Under the pieces are notes generated by a model. The model was not told where the DNA came from, ran no database searches, and saw only the letters and a program-made list of their open reading frames with translations. Shown here piece after piece: positions 37,968 to 49,341 of a stretch of DNA of 64,000 nucleotides (positions within the stretch are counted from its first letter, which is position 1; the number at the start of each line of letters is the position of its first letter). The translations under genes were made by a program, and so were the position numbers. This DNA is from Trichuris trichiura (taxonomy: Eukaryota; Nematoda; Enoplea; Trichinellida; Trichuridae), in contig JBAJFE010000014.1 in the NCBI GenBank assembly GCA_037903355.1, positions 744,001-808,000 on the forward strand. Direction: 5' to 3'.

Positions 37968-38979
37968 TTAACAACTTTCTCCACAAAACTTCAATATCTT
38001 ATCAATTATCGACTCCCAACCTTTCGCCGCAGGAGAATCTTCGTACTCTTGCAAAAAGTCCAAACCTTCGTCACAGCAGCGGGCTAGTCGTGGATCAACC
38101 AGTACTTTCCCGAGCAAGTCAACCTCAAACTTCTCGCACATTTTTTCAGCCCCGCCGGTAGTTTCCGGAAAAAGCTTTGAAAGCTTTTGACATTTCGGGC
38201 AGGCAAACCAGCTCATGTTTTCAACCACACCAATTATGGGCAGCTTCATCCGACGACAAAAGTTTAACTCTTTTCGAACGTCGCTCAGGGATACTTCCTG
38301 CGGAGTAGTGACGACAACTGCTCCGTCAACATCGGTCGACTTTAACAAACACTGTACAATCGTGATGTGTTCATCCGAAGTGCCGGGTGGGGTGTCGATT
38401 ATTAAAAAGTCCAAATTGCCCCAATCTACGTCCTTTAGGAATTGTTTGATGAGTCCATTTTTCTTTGGACCGCGCCAGATGACAGCCTCATCTGAGCTGC
38501 CAATTAAAAATCCGGCAGATATGGCGCACAGGTTTTCTTCAATGTAAACGGGTGACCAACCGCTCATACTCTGGTGCACCTGGAACAGTACGCGTGCAAT
38601 GAACTACTACGCTTAGCATAATGCTTAATGTTACCTGCTCTCCACTTGCTCCAAGCATCCTTGGTTGCGAAGGACCACAAATGTCGGCGTCAATGATGCC
38701 AACGTTATAGTTGGCAAATCGACGAGCTATACTTCGCGCCAACAAAGAGCATACTGTACTCTTGCCAACCCCACCTTTACCGGACAGAATTAAAATTTTA
38801 TGCTTGATCGAGCTCATGCGATGCGCAATCATTGAAAGGGAAACATCAGGTCCAGCCAGTTGTCTGGAGGAGCACAAACTCTGATTTGGGCAACCTTGAC
38901 AGGGTGCTGCTCGTCCGGCAGACTCGTGACCCGTGCCAGGGCACTCCTCAGGAGCATTTTCCGGTATCGCGCTGTCCAT
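37968..38979 (-). CDS. NUBP1: Cytosolic Fe-S cluster assembly factor NUBP1/Nbp35
   Basis: Two exons, 38635-38979 and 37968-38579, joined in phase (GAG CAG|GTG CAC). The N-terminus carries the four-cysteine cluster motif C-x13-C-x2-C-x5-C (CPGTG to [11 protein letters not shown]) that distinguishes Nbp35/NUBP1 from Cfd1/NUBP2. The P-loop is [12 protein letters not shown], the deviant Walker A form with two lysines. [27 protein letters not shown] and [11 protein letters not shown] follow; the latter contains the CPxC that bridges a second cluster at the dimer interface. The protein scaffolds 4Fe-4S clusters in the cytosolic iron-sulfur assembly pathway, normally with NUBP2. About 318 residues, the expected size. 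The start at 38979 places the first cysteine about 13 residues in, as in orthologues. The single intron is 55 bp. Confidence 0.95.
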
Positions 38980-38984
38980 ACCTA

Positions 38985-40061
38985 AATTTGAAATGTACTA
39001 CTAGTAAACGATTCCTGAATGCAGCAAGCGGTTTCAAAACTCGACAGCGAACGAACGAGTCTAGAGATATTTCAAACTGTCCTAAACGTAAACTATGGGC
39101 ACTTCAGAAGAAATTCGCTAATTAAAAAAGCAGCCTTCAATACAATTCCAGCAATCTTTCAAAGAATGTTTGCAACAACACGCGCAAGTACAGTATCAAA
39201 AGTTTGCAGGTAACGCCTTAACTAGGCCGCATTTTGTGTTTCAGCTGCGGGGCATGACAATGTATGCTTACTTCCGTTACGTAAAAACTTAGAAGAACAG
39301 AATTTCGTAGTCATGAGTGCGCAGCTTTTATTGTACGACCTGATTTTTAATTTTTCTACAGTAAGCAAATGAAAGTAGAAGGATGAGCGTGCTTCATTAA
39401 ACAAAAAGCGAGAATAGACAATACAATGCTAACATTAAAGAAATGCAAGCAAGAAGAATATGCTTAGAATTAATGAACGCGAATTGTTGCTTCAGCGCTA
39501 CTAGCAAGAACCGAATGTTTTAAGTGAATGTAAAAAGGGATAAATTTCTGAAAAATAATGGATGAAGTTGAAAAATTAGATTTTCACCGATTCGTGGCCA
39601 GAGAGAGAGCTTTTGCAGGCTTAATGGCAGAAAAAGGCAGCAGAGTTTCAATGTTTCAGAATTTTCAAAAATACATTATGTTCAAAACTGGACGAACACC
39701 AATGACAGGAATATAGCTCAAAAAATTAGAATTATCTCAATATCAATTATAAAACGGTTTAGATTGTTCGCAGCGCTCGCTACATTAGCTATCTGTAGGA
39801 ATTCACTGCATGTTCAAATTTAAAAAAATGTTTGAAGCAGATCAGTTGAAATTATATGTTTTTTAAATATTAACTTTTTAAAAACACTTCTGAGCGCTAA
39901 TATTACCGCTAGCGTAACTTTGCGTGCGAAAATCAAAATGTTTGCATTTTTGTACCAAAAGCTGCTTTTATTACTACCTGCGTGCTCTCTGTATTACTAT
40001 TGCTGCGATTGCTACTACTTATTTTTAGGTTTCCCGTTGATCATAATTTCAGCAAGCGGCC
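38985..40061. other. Intergenic spacer between NUBP1 and the E2 gene
   Basis: A divergent promoter region of about 1.1 kb. Several short open frames (for example 39019-39213 and 39920-40120) are not supported by any family or splice context. Nothing else is seen. Confidence 0.5.
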
Positions 40062-41174
40062 ATGTCAGCGACGCGGAGGCTGCAAAAAGTAATGTATTTT
40101 TGGTGGAGGTTTTTTCGTAAACTCTATCCGTCCTTTTTGTACGTTTTCCTTACGTATTTACTTGCTTCTTTTCTCGTAATTTGCACCAGTTTTGGAACTT
40201 ATAATTTTTGCGGAAAAAGGTTCTTTTTATTGAACTGCAGTATATCCATAAAGTGCTTGGTCCTTAAAATGCAGACTGTCGCAAGCTCGTTTTCCAAAGC
40301 ATCTATTCGTTGTGGTGAGTTGGCGTTTATGACCAAGCTTAACAAATTTTTTAAAACAGTTTTCTGATTCACGTCTCCTTGCGCCCGCAATTACCTGTCG
40401 ACTGGAAATGCCGTGGATGGTCCATAAAATGCAGGCTACCGCGTCCATTTCCTTAAGCGATTGTGTAAAGCTCACAAGAGCTGCTATCCGGCGTTGAGCA
40501 TAATGAGTCTCTTTAACACGCAGATTTCCGATTCCTGCCTTCCTGTTGGGGTTCTTTCTTTTGAGCGTTTTCGATTGTCTTCCAGCAATGTTAGTCACTA
40601 TGCACTTCTCTTAGGAGCTTGCCGATTTGAAAGCTTCGAAATTACCAGTATTCCGGGATATAGAGATAACTGAAGAAAACATCTTCCAGTGGCGTGCATT
40701 GCTTATACCGGTATTGATACATATATTTAAGTTGATAGGTTGACGCATTGTTTAACTGTACATATTTAGGACCGAGAACCGTATAACAAGGGTGCCTTTA
40801 AAGTTCAATTTGATTTTCCTGCTGAATACCCGTTCAGGCCTCCTAGAATAAGCTTTTTGACAAAAATCTATCACCCCAACGTAGATGAAAAAGGGCAACT
40901 CTGTTTGCCGATCATCCTGCCTCAGAATTGGAAGCCGGCCATAAAAACGGAACACAGTAAGTATTGTATTGCTTTGTTTGCAATCAATGCTTTTTTTTGT
41001 AATTGTTTTCTGTTGTGTTTAGTCATTCAGTCTTTGATAAATCTGGTGAATGAACCGGAACCGGACCACTCGTTGCGCTCAGAACTTGCCGAGGAGTTCC
41101 TTAAGAACCGCAACAAGTTCCTGAAAACGGCCGAAGAATATACCCGAAAGTACAGTGAACCAAGGCCAGAATAA
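40062..41174 (+). CDS. UBE2L3: Ubiquitin-conjugating enzyme E2, UBE2L3 (UbcH7) type
   Basis: Four phase-consistent exons: 40062-40088, 40615-40710, 40770-40956 and 41023-41174, totalling 153 residues (human 154). The start MSATRRLQK joins [13 protein letters not shown], then [42 protein letters not shown] and [13 protein letters not shown]. The catalytic cysteine is in GQLCLP and the preceding HPN motif is intact (YHPNVD). The C-terminal part [16 protein letters not shown] to KYSEPRPE matches the family. UBE2L3 lacks lysine reactivity and works with HECT and RBR E3 ligases. The first intron (526 bp) contains an antisense open region, listed separately. An AATAAA signal overlaps the stop (GAATAAATC). 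Confidence 0.95.
40199..40598 (-). other. Antisense open region inside the E2 first intron
   Basis: Two minus-strand segments look exon-like. About 40500-40395 encodes [20 protein letters not shown] then [13 protein letters not shown] and ends at a GTAATT donor. About 40345-40199 encodes [20 protein letters not shown] and [11 protein letters not shown]. The two resemble each other loosely (both have QRI-AL and CIL-T) and could be an old duplication. No family is recognised. A small nested antisense gene or a decayed fragment are both possible. Confidence 0.25.
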
Positions 41175-41477
41175 ATCTTTGTTTCGTTATGCTAGTCGTT
41201 CTATCCGGCATTGTTGATTTTCACGTCAAATTTCAGCTATAGCAAACTATGGTAGCGTCTTAGGTTGTATTTTATTAAAGCAACATGGCATTTTGTAGTG
41301 CGTTATCTCTGAACACCGAGGGAAGACGAGCGACCTGCTTCTGCGGCAATGCGCCAGTCACAATCTGTTGATATTGTTAAGTAGTATACAAACGTTTACG
41401 TTGTCGCCAGCGCAGCTCCGCAGTTGCTTAAACGATGGATATAGGTACGCTTTGAGGCGCAATGAGCCTCAATGCTA

Positions 41478-41700
41478 ATCTACGCCTGTCGTCTTCTGGC
41501 TTGGCTAAATAGAATTTTCTAGTTTGGCCCAATACAGAAGTTTCTGAAATAACAAAATAATTAATCGTCGTGCTGCAACCCGAATAAACAGTCAAAATAG
41601 CGTCAATTCTAATTGGCGACCTATTTCTGCTTATGTTCAAAATAAGCGCATATTCCAGAGTTTGTTGGCTTAGAAACAAATCACTAAAAATAGCTTTGAG
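41478..41700 (-). pseudogene. Decayed partial copy of the galectin gene
   Basis: On the minus strand the sequence reads KLLYWAKLENSI, a stop (TAG), then PSQ. The intact galectin exon at 45609-45527 reads KLPYWAKLENPIQPGQ. Nucleotide similarity continues through the splice acceptor (ATTTCAG|AAACTTC) into the upstream intron, including CTGCAACCCGAATAAACAGT and ATAAGCGCATATTCCAG, up to about 41700. The copy lost about 25 bp of exon and carries an in-frame stop. No other galectin exon was found nearby. It is 4 kb from the parent in the same orientation. Confidence 0.75.
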
Positions 41701-41704
41701 GCTC

Positions 41705-42250
41705 ATTGGTCCTCTGCACTTTGTAATTGTAAAAATGACCTTTTCACGTAATCGGTTGGTCATTTCAACTGCTGAACGATACCTGAAAATTGACTTTCGG
41801 GATTTCGGTTCGTTCAGGGCCCCTTCCCGTTCAAAAATCTATTTAAAAAATTAAAAGATCCATGATAAGGATTTGGCAGTTAGAGAATTTCTTTCTATCC
41901 GACTGTATGAGTTTTTGTGGTTTCCACCATTCGAGATTACGACAATCGGTCGTACGGCCCAAAGCTGATTTACTAATTACAAAGATCGTTTAAAGCATCC
42001 TTTGATCAATGTGCGTTAAGTATTTTATCTTTAATTGCTGCTATGCTGTGTTAGAAGCAGAACAGAAAACCGTTTTAAAGAAAACGGAGTACCTCTTTAA
42101 TGACGTATTTTTTTTCATATTGAGTCTTCTCTGCGGCTTTTTATTGGCCCATTTTTTCAAATTCTGAAAGTAAGTTAAGCAAACGCGCTACCAATGATTG
42201 GATAAGCACTTACCATAAAAACATCAGTGTTCTGACTCTGACATTTCTCT
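41705..42250. other. Intergenic region, nothing recognised
   Basis: No gene or repeat is recognised between the galectin fragment and the head-to-head ribozyme element. Confidence 0.5.
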
Positions 42251-42334
42251 ATCATCTTTCTCTCATTTGGTTGCTTCTTTCTGTACGGATTTTTATGTCC
42301 CGTTGAAAAAACTTTTATTACTAAAATGTCCGAA

Positions 42335-42364
42335 GCTTTCGGGTCATTCGAGACCCGTCATCAG
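42335..42364 (-). ncRNA. Hammerhead ribozyme-like motif, copy 4
   Basis: Left-arm partner of copy 5: CUGAUGA, extra C, helix II GGGUC/GACCC, GAAA, GC, with UUCGG after it instead of UCCGG. Helix I is ACCG upstream against CGG downstream. Confidence 0.65.
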
Positions 42365-42589
42365 CGGTCTTAAGTTGTAAATATGATTTTTGGCAGCGAA
42401 TGCCATCTATCGTTTCCGAGGATTTTAAGCCGAGGTTTCTAGAAGCCATACGGAACAAGAAAAAGAATTGCGCTGACAGACTCAAATGCAAGAACCTACC
42501 AACGGAAAACTTTAAAAATGCCCGCTTTAAAATCCTCGGAAACGATAGATGGCATTCGCTGCCAAAATCATATTTACAACTTTAGACCG

Positions 42590-42619
42590 CTGATGACGGG
42601 TCTCGAATGACCCGAAAGC
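42590..42619 (+). ncRNA. Hammerhead ribozyme-like motif, copy 5
   Basis: CUGAUGA, extra C, helix II GGGUC with loop UCGAAU and GACCC, GAAA, GC, UC and predicted cleavage before CGG. Helix I pairs CCG with CGG. Among the best-preserved copies. Confidence 0.7.
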
Positions 42620-42739
42620 TCCGGACATTTTAGTAATAAAAGTTTTTTCAACGGGACATAAAAATCCGTGCAAAAAGAAGCAACCAAATGAAATTATACG
42701 GTCCCGTACGTAGACACCGTAACATCATCTTTCTCTCAT

Positions 42740-43340
42740 CCATTTCTTGATTGGGCATTTGTTTGGTTTCATTTCAGGCCACCTATTTCACTTAAAGGTT
42801 TAATATGTGCAAACGTAGAGGGTAGGCAATGACTCCGTAAAGATGACATTGGGATACTGCCTTCAGTTTTAGTCCAAAAACTTCCAATTCGGGATTCTGA
42901 ATCTGGGTTGTGTGAAAGCTGAAATGTACTACACTGACTAACAAACCATATGGGATATTCGTATGCAAAATTAATTGGCAACCTAATCAGCGTGTCAGTT
43001 TTTTAGTTGGCAGTGCCTTTTGATGTTCTGCGCGGCGAATGCCTTATCTTGCCGAAGAAAAATTCTGTCATGATCAAACCTAGCTTGACGATTACTGAAT
43101 TCCTAACAAACCGGTACCAAAGATGCTAGCTAAATGCTTAACTTTTTTTTACCAGCATACATTCACGCGTGAAAGTTAAAGTTTAACAAATAGTCTCCAA
43201 GTCACTTTCGCTAACGCTTTTTGCAGCTGTGCCATGGCACTGACGAGATAACTGTTTAAATTGTCTTTTTTCTGAGTATCGGATCTCCTATAAGAGGCTT
43301 TGAGATTTTCTTATTGATTGCCTTTTACGGTTTTGTCTCA
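42740..43340. other. Intergenic region, nothing recognised
   Basis: No conserved coding or repeat signal is seen between the 42-kb element and the PLE tail at 43.35 kb. Confidence 0.5.
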
Positions 43341-43344
43341 TTTT

Positions 43345-43565
43345 TTCCCAGTGCCGCTGACGATGGAAAAAGAGCAGTTCCGAAACGTACAGTATGCATT
43401 GCTCTTGAACGCAGGATGCTTCGTAACGGGATAATGTTTCATAGTTTTGGTAGATTTTCTACGGGAAAAGCCGTAGAAGACCTACCAAAGTCATTGCATT
43501 GCTCTATACTTTCTCTACGAATCTGCTCGTCCATTTGCTGGTAGGGCATTTGAAATTTAATTACG
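43345..43565 (+). mobile_element. PLE tail (pseudo-LTR) fragment
   Basis: Contains hammerhead copy 6, then GGGAAAAGCCGTAGAAGACC (43460-43479), identical to the block in both ends of the PLE at 53-55 kb. A further block, CTGCTCGTCCATTTGCTGGT with AGGGCATTTGAAATT, matches the 27-, 31- and 55-kb tails. The block order is rearranged relative to the 55-kb tail, so this copy may be composite. Confidence 0.6.
43357..43386 (+). ncRNA. Hammerhead ribozyme-like motif, copy 6
   Basis: CUGACGA, extra U, helix II GGAA/UUCC, GAAA, CG, UA, then CAG. Helix I has a C-A mismatch, so activity is doubtful. Confidence 0.5.
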
Positions 43566-43569
43566 GACC

Positions 43570-44350
43570 TATACAAAACGAGAAAAATCCATTAGTGCAA
43601 ATCAATATTAAATTACTTTTTTTTAAAAGCTCTCTACTGTAAAGATAAGCAGGATCGTAGAATAATGTATTATTCGTCTGTCGTTATCCATCTTATATCC
43701 TCCTATTGTTCCATTTACGCTAAAGTTGTCACATTTTATGCGTTTTGTCTTGTATGGAATTTTGAGTCAAAGCAAACATGTAAGCAAGATGCAGTCTGAT
43801 TTGTTCATCTTGCAATGGAATACGATAACAGGTTGCAAAAAGCCATAAATCGATTCCTGTGCACACTGCACATAGTCTGCGCAGCTTTCTTTGTTCCATT
43901 TAAACAGCGCATCCTAAAAAACGATTGAAACTATGTAAGCCGGTTGCATGAACCCCCGTCGCAGCGCTATAAAGAAATAGCAGCTGTTCCGCGTGCAATG
44001 GCTGGCTATTCATTTTCCTTAAGCTTCGATCGGAACTGCTGCCAGCTTTTGCAGATCACTACTGAACTGCTTACATACTCGATTGATGACTCCTACGCAA
44101 AAAGATTCGCAAGCAAGAACCATACAGTCACCGTTAAACTTTTGAAATATTATATTAGAAGCTGCAGCCACTTAAAAAAACTGTGATCATAAAACAGTGA
44201 ATATGTATTTCCAAATGCACCGTCTTATACTTTATTCCGTACCAGCTGCATAAAAAGCATGAAAGTAATTATGCTGAAAAATTTGTTTATGGATACTACT
44301 CTGCCCGCTCGGCTTATGTATAGGGCGATCGGTTATAGTGGCCTTTTTTC
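43570..44350. other. Spacer downstream of galectin, nothing recognised
   Basis: An 80-residue plus-strand frame at 43944-44186 has no family match. No repeats were recognised. Confidence 0.45.
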
Positions 44351-44356
44351 TTCGTA

Positions 44357-45854
44357 TTACTCAATATGAATAAGCTGCAGCTCAATGTCCCCTTCGATTT
44401 CAACAGCATCAATTTGCTTGGGTGGAATATGATGGGCGTAGTGACAAAAATGGTCGTCGTTGATGTATATCTAAACATGATCACGCTTCCGCATTGCATG
44501 TACACATTTTTTGTTGTTGCCCTCTCTACCTGAATCGTGTCTTCTTCGCAGACGAAAAGCAAATCAAAGTTCTTCTTCTTTTCAAACGGAAAGCCGCCGA
44601 CACGATCTTCTTTGCCCCAGGCGCCACCTTTCAAGGTATTTCTGACCACTTTCTGCAAAGGAACAAATAGGAAAAAAATTGCAGACTCAACAATGCTGTC
44701 TTTCAGCAATATTCTGAACTGCTTGCGTTGAAACATTACCTTTTCGTCGAAGCGAACGTTGAAATGCAACGCAATGTCATCTTTGGAGAAAAAGTTGACG
44801 GCAAACCGTTTCGGACTGTCTACAGCGATTCCGCTGACGAATAGTCGTCGGCCGGGCGCGAAGCCGGTAATGCTGGTCTTGTATGGTACAGACTAAACAA
44901 GCTGCTGCTGGCAGAAGTGTACGCACTTAGAATGTTTGCTCAACGAACGTTTTTGTGCCAGCAAATGTCTTGTCACGCAAACAGTGAACTTTACAAAATT
45001 ATTGATGAAACTGTGAATCATAAAAACTGAGAAACTTCTGAGAAGTATTCTCTGCATCTGGACGTTTAAAAGGCAACATTTTGATAACTTACGTAATAAT
45101 TCCCTTCCCATAGAACAGCATTCACTTCGCATTGACCTTGGATGTTGACGTGAGTAGTAGCGGTGAGAGCGAGTCGATGCTTGAAGTCGCCCAAGTGCTT
45201 ATGATCAGCGAAAATCTGGAAAATACCAAAAAAAATGACCAGACCTGCGTGGTCAATTCTGGTTTACCTCGTAGCGGTCATCGTGGGCCCGGATGCGCAC
45301 GTCAAACGGTTCACCAACTTTGAAAGGCGTTTTGAAACGCACTTCTTTTTTCCACTCTCCGCCCTCGTAGGAATTCAGCACTATAGCCTTTTCATTCTGG
45401 CGACAGCTCAAGTGCAGCACAACGTTGTCATGGTCTGGAATATTGGGACCTGCCGTGAAGTTGATATCAAACCTGAAAGAAGAAGATCAACAAGCGGCGC
45501 GGCATTGGAACGCTACTACTTCGCACCTGTCGCCGCATACAAGTCCTTTGACAATCAAAGACTGGCCTGGCTGGATAGGGTTTTCGAGCTTGGCCCAATA
45601 CGGAAGTTTCTAAAATAAAAAAAACAATTAATCATCCCGCTGCAACCCGAATAAACAGTCGAAACAGTTTTAATCCTAACTGGCGTACTATTTCTTCTCA
45701 TGTTTAAAATAAGCGCATATTCCAGTTTGCCGGCTTAGAAACAAATCAATAAATAACTGGTTGGATACGCGGCAAACGGATAAAGTTCTATGAATCAAAA
45801 GGTTTCCACTGCTTCATAACGTACTCACAAGCTAAGATAAAGTAGTACCTTCAT
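44357..45854 (-). CDS. Tandem-repeat galectin, two carbohydrate-recognition domains
   Basis: Seven exons with consistent phase: 45849-45854 (start, M-K; tentative), 45527-45609, 45268-45472, 45093-45215, 44740-44892, 44530-44652 and 44357-44470, totalling 268 residues. The first domain starts KLPYWAKLENPIQPGQSLIV and includes VVLHLSCRQNEKAIVLNSYE then WKKEVRF, so its sugar motif is HLSCR instead of the usual HFNPR. The second domain has the canonical H-N-R set (LHFNVRFDEK), VRNTLKGGAWGKEDR with the conserved W-x2-E-x-R, and ends LQLIHIE. A short linker (NYY then VPYKTSITGF) joins them. Galectins bind beta-galactosides; nematode two-domain galectins are secreted without a signal peptide, and none is seen here. 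The six-base first exon gives correct phase but needs transcript proof. Confidence 0.9.
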
Positions 45855-45859
45855 CCATT

Positions 45860-48800
45860 CTTTATGCAAATCTTCTGCTGTTGTTAGCATAACTTGTTTC
45901 GACAAAAAATGAGGCGAGAATAACGAAACGAGTGAAAAGCATAGTAGTGATGTATTGCTCGATTTTCCGTCAATGACAACTGTTACCAAAACAAACAACA
46001 AAACGATGCTGTCTTACCAGATTTTTGCTCATAACCGTTGGACTTTGTAAGCGGATTCCTGTACGGACAGAGTGCAGTGCTGGAACGACCTGCGCAAAGC
46101 GTCAGCAGAAGCGAAACTAGCGAAACTGGAGAATCAATGCGAAAGTAGGTTTGTCGATGACTCACTGGAGCAAACGATCATTCAGAGGCTGAGCGCCACC
46201 GTCAAATGGCACGCATGTTTGCCATTGGACAACTTCGCCAGTCCAGGTGGCAAAAGAAAAGAACCAGTTCTTGCTCACTCACGGCGGACACATGCCAGCA
46301 CTTGCGAAGGGCGAAGTGGATGCGTTTTTTTTCCTGTGGCAAAAGAATCAAGAAACTGAGTGCAAACGCAAGGAAGCCTTCCTTGTTTCCTTAATTGATT
46401 GCGCACATTCATGCCATCATTTGGGCGCTTTGAGTCAACGCGCAACGGTTAATGATTTTTCAATTTCAAACACAAAGCAGAACCAAATTGGCTCCGCATA
46501 AAATCGGTTAACATGTTACTTGAATTGAAAATAATTAAAAATTGCGCTTTTCATCTTTTGGGCCCACTTAATCAATGCCACAAAGTGCCAGGATGTTCCC
46601 ATCCCAGAACGCTCAAAACGCTCCGAGCATACGCGGAGGGTAAGCGCTAAAAGCGTTGAGATGGGAGAACAATTTTGCCGAGGAGAAAATTTAAACAGTT
46701 TGGCTGTCTTGGTATGCATACATGCAAATATTGGCTTCAAAAATTTGCGTACACCCTGAGCACTTCCAAAAAAAGTGTCACGTATTTAAAACGTGACGGC
46801 GGCTTCAATTGAGTTTGTGTGATTTTCAAGGACGCCTCTGCTCGCAGATCTCACACGCCATGCGTTTGGGGCGACAAAAAAATATTTGGCTTAAAAAATG
46901 GCTATTTTTAACCCGTGTCTATTTCGCTGCACGTTGATATACTATTTCTTGACCTTCCCCTGCGCGCAGCAGGAGTAACGATCGAATCAGCCAAGGTCCA
47001 AATTCCTATTCACTTGACTTCCAAGTAACCCCCTTCCCAACCGTTTGGAGGTAACGCAACATTCCACTACTTCTGCGCCGTGAAAGTATTTGTCGAAATG
47101 TCACAAGACAACCGGAATGGCCAGGCACCGCTTGACCTTGAGGAGGAGCATGTGTTTCCTGCGGAACTGTTTTAAAGTCCGTTCTAGGCAACTGGAAGGC
47201 ATTGTCCAACGAACTATTTCTAATTCCCAGCTCGCAACTTGCCAGGTCAATAATCTACCTGAAATCCCCTTAGTTGTTGAAAACCCATAGTGATTATCGA
47301 TCGAAACATTTTTTGAATTTTTATCTGTACTACTTTTAGTTTATAGCTGATCAGTGCAAAAAGAAATGTTGCCAATGATGAAGGTACGTAAGTGGCGTAG
47401 GAAGTATCGATTACAAAGCCGCAAGGATGCGTGATGAATTCATTTACGACTGCCAAGTCATCAGGAAAACGCCTCGCTTCTAGCGTGCAAAACAGAACGA
47501 ATACCTTAACTGTCTCACTCCTATTGGTTATGTTCTCAACGCAGGGGAGATTCTCTATTTTGCTGAGTAATTCTCAGTTTCCCCCCTGAAAAAGAAAGTA
47601 AATGACTGAGCACGCTGAAGTTGTTAAAGCTGTCAAAAATAGCTTCATACAGCAGAAGCTCGCGTTACTTCCTAAAATGAATCACGGCAATAAACTAGCG
47701 CTGATTTTAAATGGTTAGTCGATTTGAGAGAAATCTGAAACGTTACAGCAAAGCTACCGTACACAGCGTTACCTTGCTAGTTTAAATGATACGTTGCTAG
47801 CGCAGATGATAACGTATCTTCAAATAAAGACAGGCAAGCAGGCAGGCAACGCGATTAGTATTAGGGAGAGTGTTTACTCTGATAGGTTTTCTTGTGAACA
47901 ACTGATAGCGATGCCAGTTATTAATACTTCGGTTCCGAGTAGTAAACTTTATTTCACTCATACAGTTAGAGAGGTATTGATTTGTTCATCAAAACAACGT
48001 TTTAATGAACAGGCACTTTCTTTTCTCGTGCACAGCAAGAATAAATTATGAAAACAAGTAATTACAAGTGCATACTGTTCCCTCATGGTTGATTTTGTTA
48101 TGAGAACAACGAAACTATGTTTATGCCAGCGCATGGAAAACGTAATGCAAAAAACACGCGGTTCTTTGCTGGAAGTATACAATGCGCGATAGTTTACGTT
48201 GACGTTGAAAATTCAGGATCAAAGAGAACTTGTTGAGATTAGCGTCATTGGAATTCGTCTTCATACGCGCTTAGAAGCTGGGACAATGCAGCACTATTTC
48301 AAAGGTACATAGAAGATTGTTAAATTAATCGTTGTACATCCGTCTTTTCTATTCGATGCAGAAATAGCGTCATATGTCCTCTGCGTGAACAGCTGCCTTC
48401 CCGTGGTAGCGAAATTGTTAAGCTTAAATTTTCGCATTCAGCAAATTTGCCATGCCGTGTCAGGTCGACCATGCGCGCTTAAACGTTGCAAGCAAATTTG
48501 GATTATTTTTAAATTCCAGTTTGCATACACGGCAGAGTAAAATAAATCATTTTCAAAGGTAAACAGAACTGAGCTTTGTTTAAACTGTCTGGTTAATACT
48601 CCGGTTGTTGTTCAGCAATTTTGTAGTAGCAAGAGGACGAAAGCATCGCTGGACAATGGTCGGATAGTCCGTTAAAAAAGTGAACGCAAGAACGCGAGAT
48701 TTAAAATGCACAAGAAAAATCAAACTAAAGTTAACGATATTCGTTCTATAAGAAATTAATTAATTCAGTTGTTTTTTCATTGAATGGCATATCGAAAGGT

Positions 48801-49155
48801 TGAAGATGGAACAGGTGATTTCCAAAACACGTTCGTATACTCAGTTTTGTAAACTGCTGAACCATTTGCCATTTAAGGTTTTGTTTTCTTGATTACCCAC
48901 ACATGCAAACATGCCTTTCTCTCTTTAAAATGTCACGTTAAAATGGGTAAAGAAAGCGTTAGACTATTCAAGTTTGACTTACACAAAGCGAATTAGAAAG
49001 GACAACTCACTACCCAAAAAGAATAAAGAAAAGCAGCCAAATCTTGCGTATATCCCACCACACATGAATTATAGTAACTCAGCTCCAAGGCAAACAATTT
49101 TCTAAACTTTGATGTAAGCCTAGTTCAATTCAACGCCGTGTCACGTATTTGACGC
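45860..49155. other. Long spacer with one possible plus-strand coding segment
   Basis: At 46067-46260 a plus-strand frame after an AG (ACGGACAG) reads CWNDLRKASAEAKLAKLENQ and LEQTIIQRLSATVKWHACLP. It is helical and lysine/leucine-rich, followed by overlapping frames to 46502. This could be an exon of an unknown gene, but no family or reliable splice pair was found. The remainder (46.5-49.15 kb) shows nothing recognisable. Confidence 0.35.
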
Positions 49156-49219
49156 AACGATTCATGATTAAACTTTGTTACGGACAGATTCCCGTTTTAA
49201 TGTATGAAAAAACTCCGGA

Positions 49220-49249
49220 GCTTTCGGGTCAATCGAGACCCGTCTTCAA
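49220..49249 (-). ncRNA. Hammerhead ribozyme-like motif, copy 7
   Basis: UUGAAGA (first base U instead of C), extra C, helix II GGGUC/GACCC, GAAA, GC, UC then CGG. The partner copy 8 retains the canonical C. Confidence 0.55.
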
Positions 49250-49311
49250 TTTAAGACATCTACAATTTACAATATAATTTATTTAATTTACACATTTACA
49301 ATTTAAGACCG

Positions 49312-49341
49312 CTGAAGACGGGTCTCGATTGACCCGAAAGC
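49312..49341 (+). ncRNA. Hammerhead ribozyme-like motif, copy 8
   Basis: CUGAAGA, extra C, helix II GGGUC/GACCC, GAAA, GC, UC and then CGG; helix I CCG/CGG. Well preserved. Confidence 0.7.

Larger units (their letters stand above)
42267..42723. mobile_element. Head-to-head hammerhead element with 16-bp target duplication (457 bp)
   Basis: Flanked by a perfect 16-bp direct repeat ATCATCTTTCTCTCAT (42251-42266 and 42724-42739). Inside, long inverted arms (about 42267-42433 and 42530-42685) carry two hammerhead-like motifs pointing outward and enclose an unpaired centre of about 95 bp. The arms include TTGGTTGCTTCTTT, GTCCCGTTGAAAAAAC and the block GCCATCTATCGTTTCCGAGG. The right end beyond the arm has ATACGGTCCCGTACGTAGAC, shared with the 49-kb element. 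No open reading frame of note (61 codons at most). It is probably a non-autonomous retroelement. Confidence 0.8.
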
